Below, piece by piece: positions 53,900 through 62,686 of a stretch of 64,000 nucleotides of DNA (positions are counted from its first letter, which is position 1; the number at the start of each line of letters is the position of its first letter). The notes beneath the pieces are model-generated. The model was not told the origin of the DNA. It saw only the letters and a list, made by a program, of their open reading frames with translations, and did not search any database. Both the position numbers and the translations under genes were made by a program. This DNA is from Pseudoxanthomonas sp. NC8 (GTDB taxonomy: Bacteria; Pseudomonadota; Gammaproteobacteria; Xanthomonadales; Xanthomonadaceae): the NCBI GenBank assembly GCA_025232375.1, contig CP060419.1, positions 2,293,001-2,357,000 on the forward strand, written 5' to 3'.

Positions 53900-54215
53900 T
53901 CCAGAACGCGGCCTGAGGACGTGATGCGCCTGGCCCATAACAAGGCAAGGCTCGCGGCGAGCGCAGCGGATCTTCGGCAACTCCCAATACAGAGCGCCAC
54001 TGCAGGGCATCGTCCGCAGCACCGCGGAGTGAATCCACCGGGTCTGTGACGCTACGGACAGCAGTGCATACTCCGTAAAGGACCTGCTTCAACCGGGCGG
54101 CTTGCCAGGCATACGCCAGCGGATCGCCCCCTCAGGAAACAATGCAGGCGGCCCCGGCTCGTCCGGTACTCGCACCCCCACAAGCGCACCACTACTACAA
54201 GCACCGGAAGGTCAC
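53900..54215. other. Intergenic stretch, nothing recognised
   Basis: About 315 bases between two orphan genes. No supported gene, RNA or repeat. Confidence 0.4.
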
Positions 54216-54469
54216 ATGAGCAACACGCCCGCCTTACTTGACCAGCTCCATGACTGGATCGTCGCTGGAATCCAGCGGGAAAAACACATGCCGAGTTCGG
54301 CAACGAACTGAGGGCCGCCAACTCCAAACTGGAAGGGCGCGTAGACCGGGACGAGCTCACTGCCGATGAGGTGGAGGCCTACAGCGCCCTGTTGTCGATG
54401 GCCGATGTTCGAGGCTTCTTCCCGGCGCAAGAATCTCCGGACGAACCGATCATCTCCGCGGAGCCGTGA
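54216..54469 (+). CDS. Small hypothetical protein (frameshifted)
   Basis: MSNTPALLDQLHDWIVAGIQ begins the frame; near 54290 the reading must shift to continue as EFGNELRAANSKLEGRVDRD and VEAYSALLSMADVRGFFPAQ, ending at TGA 54467. About 84 residues, acidic and helical. GGAAGG lies just upstream of the ATG. No family recognised; it may be related in function to the neighbouring orphan genes. Confidence 0.45.
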
Positions 54470-54843
54470 CGCCACCCGAAGGACGAACGCCGCGGAACCA
54501 GGCTTGGAGCCGCGCCGGGCAGGCATGCCCGAGAGGGATCGAGAAAAGGGCTCTCCCTACCCCCTGATTCCTGGCCCTGCTGATATCGCCTCCAGCCAGA
54601 AGCCGGCGGGCGAACACCTGGACAGTTCCCGACCGGAGAAGCCGGATCGGCTTGATAATGAATCGTTGTAAGCCCGGCCAGGGCCACCCCAGGCCTGCCG
54701 CCCTTGCACGTCCGTCAGGGGCGCCGCCGCCCGGGGTCCGAAGACCCGTTGCCCGGACCACCCCCGGCTCCACATCGGCTTTACAAAGCTCCGTCGACAC
54801 TCTGCTGCCCGGCAACGGTGCCGAGGCGACAAGGAGCCCCACC
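54470..54843. other. Intergenic stretch, nothing recognised
   Basis: About 370 bases upstream of a small stress-protein-like gene. Probably holds its promoter; no gene is supported. Confidence 0.4.
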
Positions 54844-54993
54844 ATGGCAACCAATCAGAACCAGCAGCGCAGGAACGACCTCATCGGACCGGGCCAGCCG
54901 TACGGGGACGAGGAGCGGGACCATAGGCCGGTCAGCGCCAGCAGGGCGGACGACCTGATGAAGAAGAAGAATGAATCGTTCGGATTGCGATAA
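54844..54993 (+). CDS. Small hydrophilic hypothetical protein
   Basis: Intact 49-residue protein, MATNQNQQRRNDLIGPGQPY at the start and MKKKNESFGLR at the end, very rich in Asn, Gln, Arg, Asp and Lys and probably disordered. A strong AAGGAG lies seven bases before the ATG and a hairpin follows the stop directly, so expression is well supported. No family recognised; the composition recalls small stress-induced proteins. Confidence 0.65.
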   Translation: MATNQNQQRRNDLIGPGQPYGDEERDHRPVSASRADDLMKKKNESFGLR

Positions 54994-55019
54994 AGAAGGC
55001 CCCCAACCGGGGGCCTTCT
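54994..55019 (+). terminator. Hairpin after the small hydrophilic protein gene
   Basis: Perfect 11-bp stem AGAAGGCCCCC / GGGGGCCTTCT with an AACC loop beginning right after the stop codon. There is no long T-run. Confidence 0.65.
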
Positions 55020-55033
55020 GCATGATGCGCAAC

Positions 55034-55060
55034 GGAAACAGGGGTCGGAGTGCACGTCCC
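55034..55060 (+). repeat. GGGGTCAG-type dispersed repeat, outlying copy
   Basis: AAACAGGGGTCGGAGTGCACGTCC, the second form of the family clustered at 39.7-42.0 kb, here between convergent genes. Confidence 0.55.
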
Positions 55061-55099
55061 CGCGGGCTTCAGCCCGACCCCACCGCAGCGCGGTCCGCG

Positions 55100-55471
55100 T
55101 CATCGCCCCAGATAGAACTCCAGCGGAACAAGCTCCACCGTCCACCCGCACTCCTCCCCCAGCATCGCCGCCGGATGCATGGACGCGATCCGCAGCGCCT
55201 CGTCCATGGCTGTCCGCCTCGATGATGAAGAGGCCGCCCACCACCTCCTTCGACTCGGTGTAGGGTCCGTCGCTGACCGGCGTCGTGCCGCCGCGCGGTC
55301 GAAGCGTCTTCCAGGTATGCAGGTCACCCAGCGAGGCGGAGACCAGGACCTTTCCGGTCGCCTGCATCTTCCCGTCCAGCGCGGGGCATTGGCGGGTCAG
55401 CGCCTCGACGGCGTCCGGCGTCATCGCGGCGAAGGCTCGGGGGTGTAGTAGGTAAGGCCAAGGTATTTCAT
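55100..55471 (-). CDS. YCII-related domain protein (frameshifted)
   Basis: Cytoplasmic protein of about 122 residues, MKYLGLTYYTPEAFAAMTPD at the start and VSDGPYTESKEVVGGLFIIE as the family core, ending AAMLGEECGWTVELVPLEFY. YCII proteins of this type often lie beside ECF sigma factors, but none is here. Breaks: near 55443 (GAGCCTTCGCC, one base short) and 55208 (AGCCTGGACG read AGCCATGGACG). Confidence 0.8.
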
Positions 55472-55782
55472 GGCAGTTCCTTGCGGTTGGATGCAGGAAT
55501 GACGAAGCGGGTGAGCGGAAATCGACGAAACAGGCGATCAGAATGCGCTTCCCAGCCTGCGCCGACCAAGCGGCCATGCGACGACCCTGCCGCTACATGC
55601 GCGGCCTGCGGGAAACCCTCCCGCCAAACCCGCACGGATACTGCACTCCGAGCCCTGTTCCGGTTCCCTGCGCCACCGAAGCCCCCAAGGGCTAGGCACA
55701 CCGCCCGAAACCATGACAATGGCTCCCCGTTCCGGCCAGCCCAGGTCGAACGGCCTGCGCAGTGCCGCAACAAGGGGAAACG
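55472..55782. other. Divergent intergenic stretch
   Basis: About 310 bases between the YCII gene and a DUF418 gene on opposite strands. It must carry both promoters; no clear boxes or genes are seen. Confidence 0.4.
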
Positions 55783-57018
55783 ATGAAGCTCCAACCAGGC
55801 CTGCGTCCGCCCCCGGAACGGCACGATGTGATCGACGCATTGCGCGGCTTCGCCCTGCTGGGCGTCTGCCTTAGTCAACCTCGTTTCGCTGAGCCTGTAC
55901 GAATTCCTCGATCCGCAGCAGGCCGGATCGGCGGACAGCGTGTTCAGTACCGTGGCCGTCGAGGCGATGAACTGGCTGGTGAACATCAAGTTCATCACGC
56001 TCTTCTCGCTGCTGTTCGGGCTGGGCTTTGCGCTGCAGCTCGAACGTGCATCGGCCCGTGGCCACGACGGCGTGCGCCGCTACGTGCGGCGGCTGCTCGT
56101 GCTGCTGGCCATCGGTGGAATCCACGCGTGGTTCGTGTGGTGGGGTGACATCCTGTTCACCTATGCGGCCGTCGGCCTGCTGCTGATCCCGTTCCGCAAT
56201 GCGTCCGACCGCGTCCTCCTTGGTCGCCGGGGTGCTCTTCGCGATCCTTCCGCCACTTCTCGCGCCGGCGGTCCGCGCCGTCCTGCCGGCATTGGCGTCG
56301 CAGGCGGAGATGTACGGCGGTGCGCTCGAAGCGTTCTCATCGCCTTCGTGGTCACGCGCGCTCGCGTTCAACATGGGGATGTCCACGTGGGCGCGCCTGT
56401 CCAACTGGGCCCCGGTGTGCTTCGTGCTGGGCCGGTTCCTGCTCGGCTACTGGGCCGGGCGGAAGGGCCTGCTGCAGTCGCCCGAGCGGCACCACGCGCT
56501 GCTGCGTGCCATCTTCGCCGGCGCGCTGGTCGCATGGTCCCTGGCCACCGTGCTGTCGCTGGTGCAGGCGCCGATGCGTGCAGCCTTAGCCAGGCAGGCA
56601 TCGACGTGGAACCGGTGAAGATGGCCATCCGCATGCTGCTGCGGGTGGCGCCGCTTGCGCTGGGCATCGCCTATGCGGCGGGGTTCGTGCTGCTGTTCCG
56701 CCGACCCGGCTGGTCGCGGCGGCTCGCCTTCCTCGCCCCGTTGGGGCGCATGGCGCTGAGCAACTACCTGGCCCCAGAGCCTTGGTCGGGATCGCGGTGT
56801 TCTACGGCATCGGCTCAGCTATGGGCCCCGCGCAGGGGATGGCCCCGGTACTGCTGGCCGGGGCATTGCTGCTCGCGCTGCAGATCCGGTGGAGCCGCTG
56901 GTGGCTCGATCGCTTCCGCTTTGGTCCGGTCGAATGGCTGTGGCGATGGCTCACTTATGGTGAGCGGCCGCGATTCCGGCGGGACACGCCGGCGCACGCC
57001 GGCATGCCATCGGCCTGA
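55783..57018 (+). CDS. DUF418 family membrane protein (frameshif­ted)
   Basis: Polytopic membrane protein of about 410 residues. The N-terminal RHDVIDALRGFALLGV and FSLLFGLGFALQLERA and the C-terminal GPVEWLWRWLTYG are DUF418 hallmarks. Function unknown. Lesions: 55872 (TGCCTGGTCA read TGCCTTAGTCA), 56220 (CTCCTGGTCG read CTCCTTGGTCG), near 56588 and 56775-56782 (AGCCTGGTCG read AGCCTTGGTCG with an extra C just before). AAGGGGAAA precedes the ATG. It ends one base from the stop of the convergent GH43 gene. Confidence 0.82.
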
Positions 57019-57019
57019 C

Positions 57020-58037
57020 CTAGCGCGGCGGCGGCGCCGACACCCCCGCCTCCGTCTGCACCACCGGCCTCATCGTGCCGTCGGCGTTGTACTGCAAGTG
57101 CTCGACGGTGACCGCGCGCCGGCCGATCGAGCCGTTCTGGTCCCCGACGGTCAGCGCGGCGTTGTGCAGGAACAGGTACCAGTCGCCCTTGAACTCGGCG
57201 ATGCCCGGATGGATGGTGAAGCTGTACTTGCCCGAGCCGGTCAGCTCGCCGCGGTAGGTCCACGGCCCGTGGATCGACGGCGCGGTGGCGTAGGACACCT
57301 TCTCGTCGCGGTGGGTGGCGCGGTCGAGCGACGCATAGGTCAGGTAGTACAGGTCGCCGCGCTTGTGCAGCCACGGGCCTTCCTCGAAATGCGGCGGGGT
57401 GATCTCGGTGACCGGGCCGTCGATCTCGATCATGTTCGGCTTGAGTTTGGCGATGTAGGCCTTGGCGGTTGCCCCAGGCGATCCAGGTGGTGCCGTCGTC
57501 ATCGGTGAACACCGTCGGATCGATGTCTTCCCAGCTGTGCGTGCCCTTGGGCGTCATCTCGTTGGTGATGAGCGCCGAGCCCTTCGCGTCGACGAACGGG
57601 CCGGTGGGTGAATCGGATACCGCGACCGCGATCGCCTTGCCCGGGTGGGTGTCGTCGTGCTCGACCGCGGCGTAGAACCAGAACCTCCCGTTCTTCTCGA
57701 TCGCCTGCGAGGCCCAGGCGTCGGCCTTGGCCCACCTGAAGTCGGCCACCTTCATGATCGGGTCGTGGCCGGTCCAGGTCTTCATGTCGGTGGTCGAATA
57801 GACCAGCCACTCGCGCATGTTGAACATCTCGTCGCGCTGGGCTTCGTCATGCCCCACGTAGAGATAGAGCCGGTCGCCGACCACCAGCGGTGCGGGATCG
57901 GCGGTGAACCTGTCGCGGACGATCGGATTGGATCCGGGCGCGGTGCCGGGTTGCGCCCGCCCGGCGACCGGCAGGATCGCCAGTGCCAGCAGGATCATCG
58001 ACATCACCGGCGTGGTCCGCCTTTCGCTGTTACCCAT
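57020..58037 (-). CDS. Secreted glycoside hydrolase family 43 protein (frameshifted)
   Basis: Arabinan/xylan-type five-bladed propeller hydrolase of about 338 residues. Signal peptide MSMILLALAILPVAGRA. The base Asp is in ADPAPLVVGDRLYLYVG, the second Asp in EDIDPTVFTDDDG and the acid Glu in HFEEGPWLHKRGDLYYL. The break is at 57470, where CGCCAGGCC reads CGCCAAGGCC. The ATG at 58037 has AAGGGG upstream. The TAG at 57020 lies in ACCTAGCG and might be an altered CCTGG. An esterase gene lies just upstream on the same strand, suggesting a hemicellulose side-chain operon. Confidence 0.88.
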
Positions 58038-58118
58038 TGCTGCCCCTTCTCGCTGACGAGCCCGTCGCAGGCCGGCCTGTCGCAGGCCGGAAAATTCCCG
58101 AACCACCCTCGACCGCGC

Positions 58119-59094
58119 TCAACGCGCGGCGGCCTGCGCGCGCGCACCGTCCTGCTTGCGCGCCAGGTATCCATGCATCTTCATCCAGCTGGCGAAGGCC
58201 TCGAACCAGCCCGTGCTGGTGGTTTCCTTCGGATACATGCCGAAGCCGTGGCCGCCCTGTTCGTAGAAGTGGAACTCGACCGGGCGCTTGGCCGCGCGCC
58301 AGCTGTCGATCAGGCCGAAGCCGCTGTTGGCGAACAACCCATCGTCGGCCGCCAGCGCGACGAACAGCGGCGGCGCATCCGCCGGCACCTGCAGCGGCGC
58401 CAGCGGGCCGTAGATGTCGCCGATGAAGGCCGGGCCTGGCGTCCTCGCCGGCGATGGTGGTGGCGATGGTGAGCATCGCGCCGGCGGAGAAGCCGACCAT
58501 GCCGATGCGATCCGGGTCCACGTTCCACTCGGCGGCGCGGCTGCGCACCGGGGCGAAGGCGGCGCGCGCGTCGGCGATCTGCGGGCCGAGGTTGGCGATC
58601 GACGCCATCGGATCGACGCGGTGCGCCGGCACCGGGCCGGACAGCATCTCGCGGATCGACTTTCCGAAACCGTCCAGGTCGGCCGGGGTCTGGTTGAGGC
58701 GGTACTTCAGCACGAACGCGGCCACGCCGCGGTCGGCCAGCGCGCGCGCCACGTCCCAGCCCTCGTTCTGCATCGACAGCGAGCGGAAGCCGCCGCCGGG
58801 GGCGACGATCACCGCAGTGCCGGTGGCCTTGGCCGGATCGGGCAGGAACGGGGTCAGCGTGGCGACGGTCACGTTGCGCGCGAACACGCTGCCGTACTGG
58901 CGGTGCCAGGCCTCCGGGTTCTTCGCCTCGGGCAGCGCCCCGGTGCCCAGTTCGATCGCGGCCGGCTGCGCGGGAATGGCGATGGAGGTCATCGCATCGT
59001 CCTGCGCGCTGGCCGGCGCGGCGATCGCCCACGACAGGAACGTCGCCAGCGCGACCCGGCCGAAGCTGGGCATGAAACGGAACTTCAAGGGCAT
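58119..59094 (-). CDS. Secreted alpha/beta-hydrolase, acetylxylan-esterase-like (frameshifted)
   Basis: About 325 residues with a signal peptide (VALATFLSWAIAAPASA). The oxyanion region is VIVAPGGGFRSL, the nucleophile Ser is in GMVGFSAGAML, the Asp in ALAADDGLF and the His in QGGHGFGMYPKE. It resembles endo-xylanase-linked acetyl esterases. The break is near 58437 in GCCAGGCCCGG. A GH43 gene follows on the same strand after about 80 bases, so the pair probably removes side groups from plant polysaccharide. Confidence 0.85.
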
Positions 59095-59401
59095 CGGTGT
59101 TCTCCATTGGGCCGCGGATGCGCGGATGGGCGAAATCGATGCCGAGTGTAGGGGCCGGCCCGCCGCGCACTGATCGGAAGTTCGCGCGCTGCGATATGCG
59201 TTTGCATATCGGCGGTGCGATGCCGTGGACGCATGACACCGCTTACCTGGCCCGTGTCGCGGCGGCGGGAACGTGCCGCCTCGCGGGCGCCGGCCTCGCC
59301 GCCCGCACCCTCGCCCCGCTATGCTCGCCGCACTGGGAGCAACACCGTGGACGCGCCTGCCGGCGAGACGGGCGGCACGTCGCTGTCCTGATGGGGAGCC
59401 T
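59095..59401. other. Divergent intergenic stretch between esterase and DUF418 genes
   Basis: About 300 bases, holding an operator-like palindrome at 59193-59210 and presumably both promoters. No gene is supported. Confidence 0.4.
59193..59210. promoter_or_regulatory. Operator-like palindrome upstream of the esterase-GH43 genes
   Basis: GATATGC-GTTT-GCATATC, a perfect 7-bp inverted repeat in an AT-rich patch within GC-rich DNA, 99 bases upstream of the esterase ATG and 192 upstream of the DUF418 ATG. It has the size and symmetry of a dimeric repressor or activator site; the regulator is not in the window. Confidence 0.5.
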
Positions 59402-60631
59402 ATGGAAAACGTCAGCTACACCCCGCGCATGGAGGGACTGGATGCGCTGCGCGGGTTCGCCCTGTTCGGGCTGTTCATCGTGCACATGCCGGAACTGTTC
59501 GAGCTGTACTGGGACCACCCGGCCACCGACCCGCTGCAGCTGGCGGTGCACGACACGGTGTGGCTGCTGTTCGCCGGCAAGGCCTTCGCCCTGCTGGCGC
59601 TGTGCTTCGGCGTGAGCTTCTTCATCATCATGGACCGCGCCGCGCGCCGTGGCGTGGACTTCACCGGGCGCTTCGTCTGGCGGCTGGCGCTGCTGGCGGC
59701 GATGGGCCTGCTGCACGGGCTGTGGTACCGCGGCGACGTACTCGAGGTGCTGGCGGTGATGGGCCTGTTCCTGCTGCCGTTCCACCGGGTGCGCTCGAAC
59801 CGCTGGCTGCTGGCGATCGCGGTGTTCTTCCTGCTGCAGCCGCTGATGCTGGTGCGCATCGTCGCGGGGCTCGGGGGCGCCGGCCCTGCACTGGGCGAAT
59901 GGGCGAACCAGCCGTTGCGCTTCTGGAGCGCGACCACGCCGCAGGTCTACCTGGACGGCGGCTTCGTCGAGACGCTGCGCACGAACATCCTGGACGGCTG
60001 GGGCTTCAAGTGGCTGTTCATGTACGAATCCGGGCGCCTGAGCCAGATCCTGGGCCTGTCGCTGATCGGCATGCTGCTGGGGCGGATCGGCTTCTTCAGC
60101 CGGCCGCGGGACTTCGCGCGAGCGCGCATCGTCGGCGTGCTGGTCGCGCTGGCCGTGGCGGTGGCGCTGCACTTCCTGCGCGAGCCGATCGCCGCGCTGG
60201 TGCCGGCGACCGAGGCCATGTTCATGCCGCGTGCGCTCGCCAACGCGCTGCTGGGCAGCCTGTCCGACCTGGCGGTGATGGCGGTGCTGATGCTCGGCTT
60301 CGTCGCGCTCTACTACGGCGGCGCGCACCGGGCGCTGGGCGTGCTCGCCCCGGCCGGGCGGATGACCCTGACCCTGTATGTGGTCCAGTCACTGGTGTTC
60401 GTGCCGGTGTTCTACGGTTACGGGCTGGGCCTGCATGCCAGCATGACCCAGCTGCAGGCGGTGCTGCTGGGACTGGCGGCGTTCGCCGTGCAGGTGCTGG
60501 TCGCCCACCTGTGGTTCCGGCGCTTCTACTACGGGCCGCTGGAGTGGCTGTGGCGGGCCGGCACCTACCTGACCCTGGACGTGCCGTTCGTCAGGCGCGG
60601 CGGCGGTACGGGCGAACGCGTGCCTGCCTGA
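59402..60631 (+). CDS. DUF418 family membrane protein
   Basis: Intact 409-residue polytopic protein. MEGLDALRGFALFGLFIVHM and LLALCFGVSFFIIMDRAARR at the N-terminus and YYGPLEWLWRAGTYLTL at the C-terminus are typical. About ten membrane segments. It is the second DUF418 gene within 5 kb, with the GH43/esterase pair between them. Function unknown, though a transport or acyl-transfer role has been suspected for the family. It contains several CCTGG sites, none damaged. Confidence 0.88.
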   Translation: MENVSYTPRMEGLDALRGFALFGLFIVHMPELFELYWDHPATDPLQLAVHDTVWLLFAGKAFALLALCFGVSFFIIMDRAARRGVDFTGRFVWRLALLAAMGLLHGLWYRGDVLEVLAVMGLFLLPFHRVRSNRWLLAIAVFFLLQPLMLVRIVAGLGGAGPALGEWANQPLRFWSATTPQVYLDGGFVETLRTNILDGWGFKWLFMYESGRLSQILGLSLIGMLLGRIGFFSRPRDFARARIVGVLVALAVAVALHFLREPIAALVPATEAMFMPRALANALLGSLSDLAVMAVLMLGFVALYYGGAHRALGVLAPAGRMTLTLYVVQSLVFVPVFYGYGLGLHASMTQLQAVLLGLAAFAVQVLVAHLWFRRFYYGPLEWLWRAGTYLTLDVPFVRRGGGTGERVPA

Positions 60632-60824
60632 ATCGCGGCCCCGATGGCGGCGTGCAGGCGCCGCCATCCCGGACGGATGCATGGCGCCCGGTGGCGTCGA
60701 TAGGGCTAGAATTCGCACCGCTTCGACGCGGCCATGGACCGCCCGGGGCATCCGCCTCCAGGCCGCGCTTCACGGCCGGAGCGCGCCAGACATACGGGTC
60801 GCGCGTCGCGCTACCCCGTCCTAT

Positions 60825-60935
60825 GGTGGCCCCGTCGGCCCCTCGCGACGCTAGATCGAAAATCCCGCCGGGGCCGGAAGGCAGCAACGGTATCGGTCGA
60901 TGCGGGCGCCGAGGCCAGCCGGCGGGGCCGCCACC
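60825..60935 (+). ncRNA. ffs: 4.5S signal recognition particle RNA
   Basis: RNA of about 111 bases that binds Ffh for co-translational protein targeting. The diagnostic apical region reads GGGCCGGAAGGCAGCAACGG (GGAA tetraloop and the AGCAA internal loop), and the two ends GGTGGCCCC and GGGGCCGCCACC form the long basal stem, followed by TTTT at 60936-60939. CCTATGG just before the 5' end may be an altered CCTGG. A TAGAAT box at 60707-60712 is 113 bases upstream of the mature end. The 3' half is repeated in tandem downstream. Confidence 0.88.
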
Positions 60936-61383
60936 TTTTCAGGGGCGCGAAAATCATCCCCTCTCCCTGCAGCAGGCCCGTGGCGACGGGCCGGACCGTC
61001 CTGCATCGGGTTCGCGCCGAGGGCGCGGCAGCAACGGTATCGGTCGATGCGGGCGCCGAGGCCAGCCGGCGGGGCCGCCACCTTTTCAGGGGCGCGAAAA
61101 TCATCCCCTCTCCCTGCAGCAGGCCCGTGGCGACGGGCCGGACCGTCCTGCATCGGGTTCGCGCCGAGGGCGCGGCAGCAACGGTATCGGTCGATGCGGG
61201 CGCCGAGGCCAGCCGGCGGGGCCGCCACCTTTTCAGGGGCGCGAAAATCGTCCCCTCTCCCTGCAGCAGGCCCGTGGCGACGGGCCGGACCGTCCTGCAT
61301 CGGGTTCGCGCCGAGGGGGCGCGGCAGCAACGGTATCGGTCGATGCGGGCGCCGAGGCCAGCCGGCGGGGCCGCCACCTTTTC
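60880..61383 (+). repeat. 147-bp tandem repeat carrying the 3' half of the SRP RNA gene
   Basis: A block of about 60 bases from GGCAGCAACGGTATCGG through the CCACCTTTTC terminator occurs four times, beginning at 60880 (inside ffs), 61027, 61174 and 61323. The first three are followed by an identical spacer of about 87 bases, giving periods of 147, 147 and 149 bases. The spacer contains a hairpin around GGCCCGT/ACGGGCC. The fourth copy diverges after the T-run. The differences between copies are one base (ATC to GTC near 61249) and two extra G near 61315. Confidence 0.85.
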
Positions 61384-61480
61384 GGGTGCACTGCAGAGCA
61401 GCGCCAGCCTGTTCGTAACGCGGGGCCGTGGCGACGGCCCGGGTGCATCTCGCGACGGGTGGACGCCGGGGGCGCGGCCG

Positions 61481-61942
61481 TTACTCCGCGGGCGCCACCG
61501 GCTCCGGATGCAGCCAGCCGGCGTCGCCGTCGGCGTAGCGCTCGTGCTTCCAGATCGGCACGCGCGCCTTGACCTCGTCGATCACGAAGCGGCAGGCGTC
61601 GAACGCGGCGCCGCGGTGGCCGGCGCTGACCCCGACCCATACCGCCAGATCGCCGATCGCAAGCTCGCCGGTGCGGTGCACGCAGTGCACGCCGGTGATG
61701 GCGAAGCGCACGGCGGCTTCCTCGACGATGCGCTGGCCCTCGGTCGCGGCCAGCGCGGCGTAGGCCTCGTAATGCAGGCCACGCACCGGGCGGCCGTCGT
61801 TGTGGTCGCGCACCCAGCCTTCGAAACTGGCGTAGGCACCGGCCCTGTCGTCGAGCAGGCGCGTGCGCAGCGGCGCGATGTCGAACGCCACTCCGGACAG
61901 TTCGAAGCGGGCCGGGACGATGCCCTGGTCGCGTGCGCCCAT
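61481..61942 (-). CDS. moaE: Molybdopterin synthase catalytic subunit
   Basis: Transfers sulfur from MoaD thiocarboxylate to precursor Z. Intact, 153 residues. GAYASFEGWVRDHNDGRPV, LHYEAYAALA, VHRTGELAIGDLAVWV and the active-site Lys in DEVKARVPIWKHE are seen. It begins one base after the moaD stop. Confidence 0.95.
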   Translation of the reverse strand: MGARDQGIVPARFELSGVAFDIAPLRTRLLDDRAGAYASFEGWVRDHNDGRPVRGLHYEAYAALAATEGQRIVEEAAVRFAITGVHCVHRTGELAIGDLAVWVGVSAGHRGAAFDACRFVIDEVKARVPIWKHERYADGDAGWLHPEPVAPAE

Positions 61943-61943
61943 C

Positions 61944-62186
61944 TCAGCCTCCCGAGACCGGCGGGATGAAGGCCACTTCGCTGCCATCGCGCAGGCCGTC
62001 GTCCCAGCGCGCGAACGCACCGTCCACCGCCACCCGCAGGCGCTCGCGCGGCCAATGCAGGTCGTGGCGCGCGGCCACTTCGGCATAGAGCGCGGTAAGG
62101 TCCGGCGCGGTGCTGTCCACGGCTTCGGTGTCGCGGCCGGCGGCCTCGCGCAGGCTGGCGAAGTACAGCAGGCGCACGGTCGCCAT
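61944..62186 (-). CDS. moaD: Molybdopterin synthase sulfur carrier subunit
   Basis: Ubiquitin-like carrier of 80 residues ending in the required Gly-Gly (FIPPVSGG). [19 protein letters not shown] is the usual start. Intact; the start overlaps the moaC stop as TGATG. Confidence 0.95.
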   Translation of the reverse strand: MATVRLLYFASLREAAGRDTEAVDSTAPDLTALYAEVAARHDLHWPRERLRVAVDGAFARWDDGLRDGSEVAFIPPVSGG

Positions 62187-62686
62187 CAGCCCGCCTTCCC
62201 GAAATCGCGCTTGCCGCCGTGCTTGCCGAGCAGCTTCGCCGGGCCGAGCACGATCGCGTGCGACAGCGCCTTGCTCATGTCGTACACGGTCAGCGCGGCC
62301 ACCGTGGCACCGGTCAGCGCTTCCATCTCCACCCCGGTGCGCGCGGTGGTGCGGGCGCTGCACTCGATCCGCAGCTCGCGTTCGTTGTGCCAGTCGATGG
62401 CGATGCGCAGTCCCTCCAGCGGCAACGCGTGGCAGAACGGGATCAGCTCATGGGTGCGCTTGGCCGCCAGCGTGCCGGCGATCACCGCGGTCTCTACGAT
62501 GCCGCCCTTGGCCGCGCGCAGGCCGCTGGCGCGCAGCTGCGCGGCGACGTCGGCCGGAAATTTCACCCGGCACTCGGCGGTCGCGCTGCGCGCGGTCACG
62601 GCCTTGGACGACACGTCGACCATGGCCGGGCGCCCTTCGGCGTCCAGGTGGGTCAGCGCGCTGCGGGAAGACTTGGTTCGTGCCAC
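62186..62686 (-). CDS. moaC: Cyclic pyranopterin monophosphate synthase
   Basis: Forms cPMP from the MoaA product. Intact, 166 residues. [23 protein letters not shown] is split here as [18 protein letters not shown] and [37 protein letters not shown] (shortened reading) and DMSKALSH are the family signatures. GTG at 62686 directly follows the moaA stop and is preceded by GGAGG. Confidence 0.94.
   Translation of the reverse strand: MARTKSSRSALTHLDAEGRPAMVDVSSKAVTARSATAECRVKFPADVAAQLRASGLRAAKGGIVETAVIAGTLAAKRTHELIPFCHALPLEGLRIAIDWHNERELRIECSARTTARTGVEMEALTGATVAALTVYDMSKALSHAIVLGPAKLLGKHGGKRDFGKAG

Noticed and set aside
60880-61383. Tandem repeats considered as a CRISPR array
   Set aside because: Unit of 147 bases with identical spacers and no cas genes; spacers in CRISPR differ.
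60900-61418. Open frames through the 147-base tandem repeats, read as a repetitive protein
   Set aside because: The repeated DNA contains the SRP RNA 3' half and its terminator; both strands and several frames are open by composition only.
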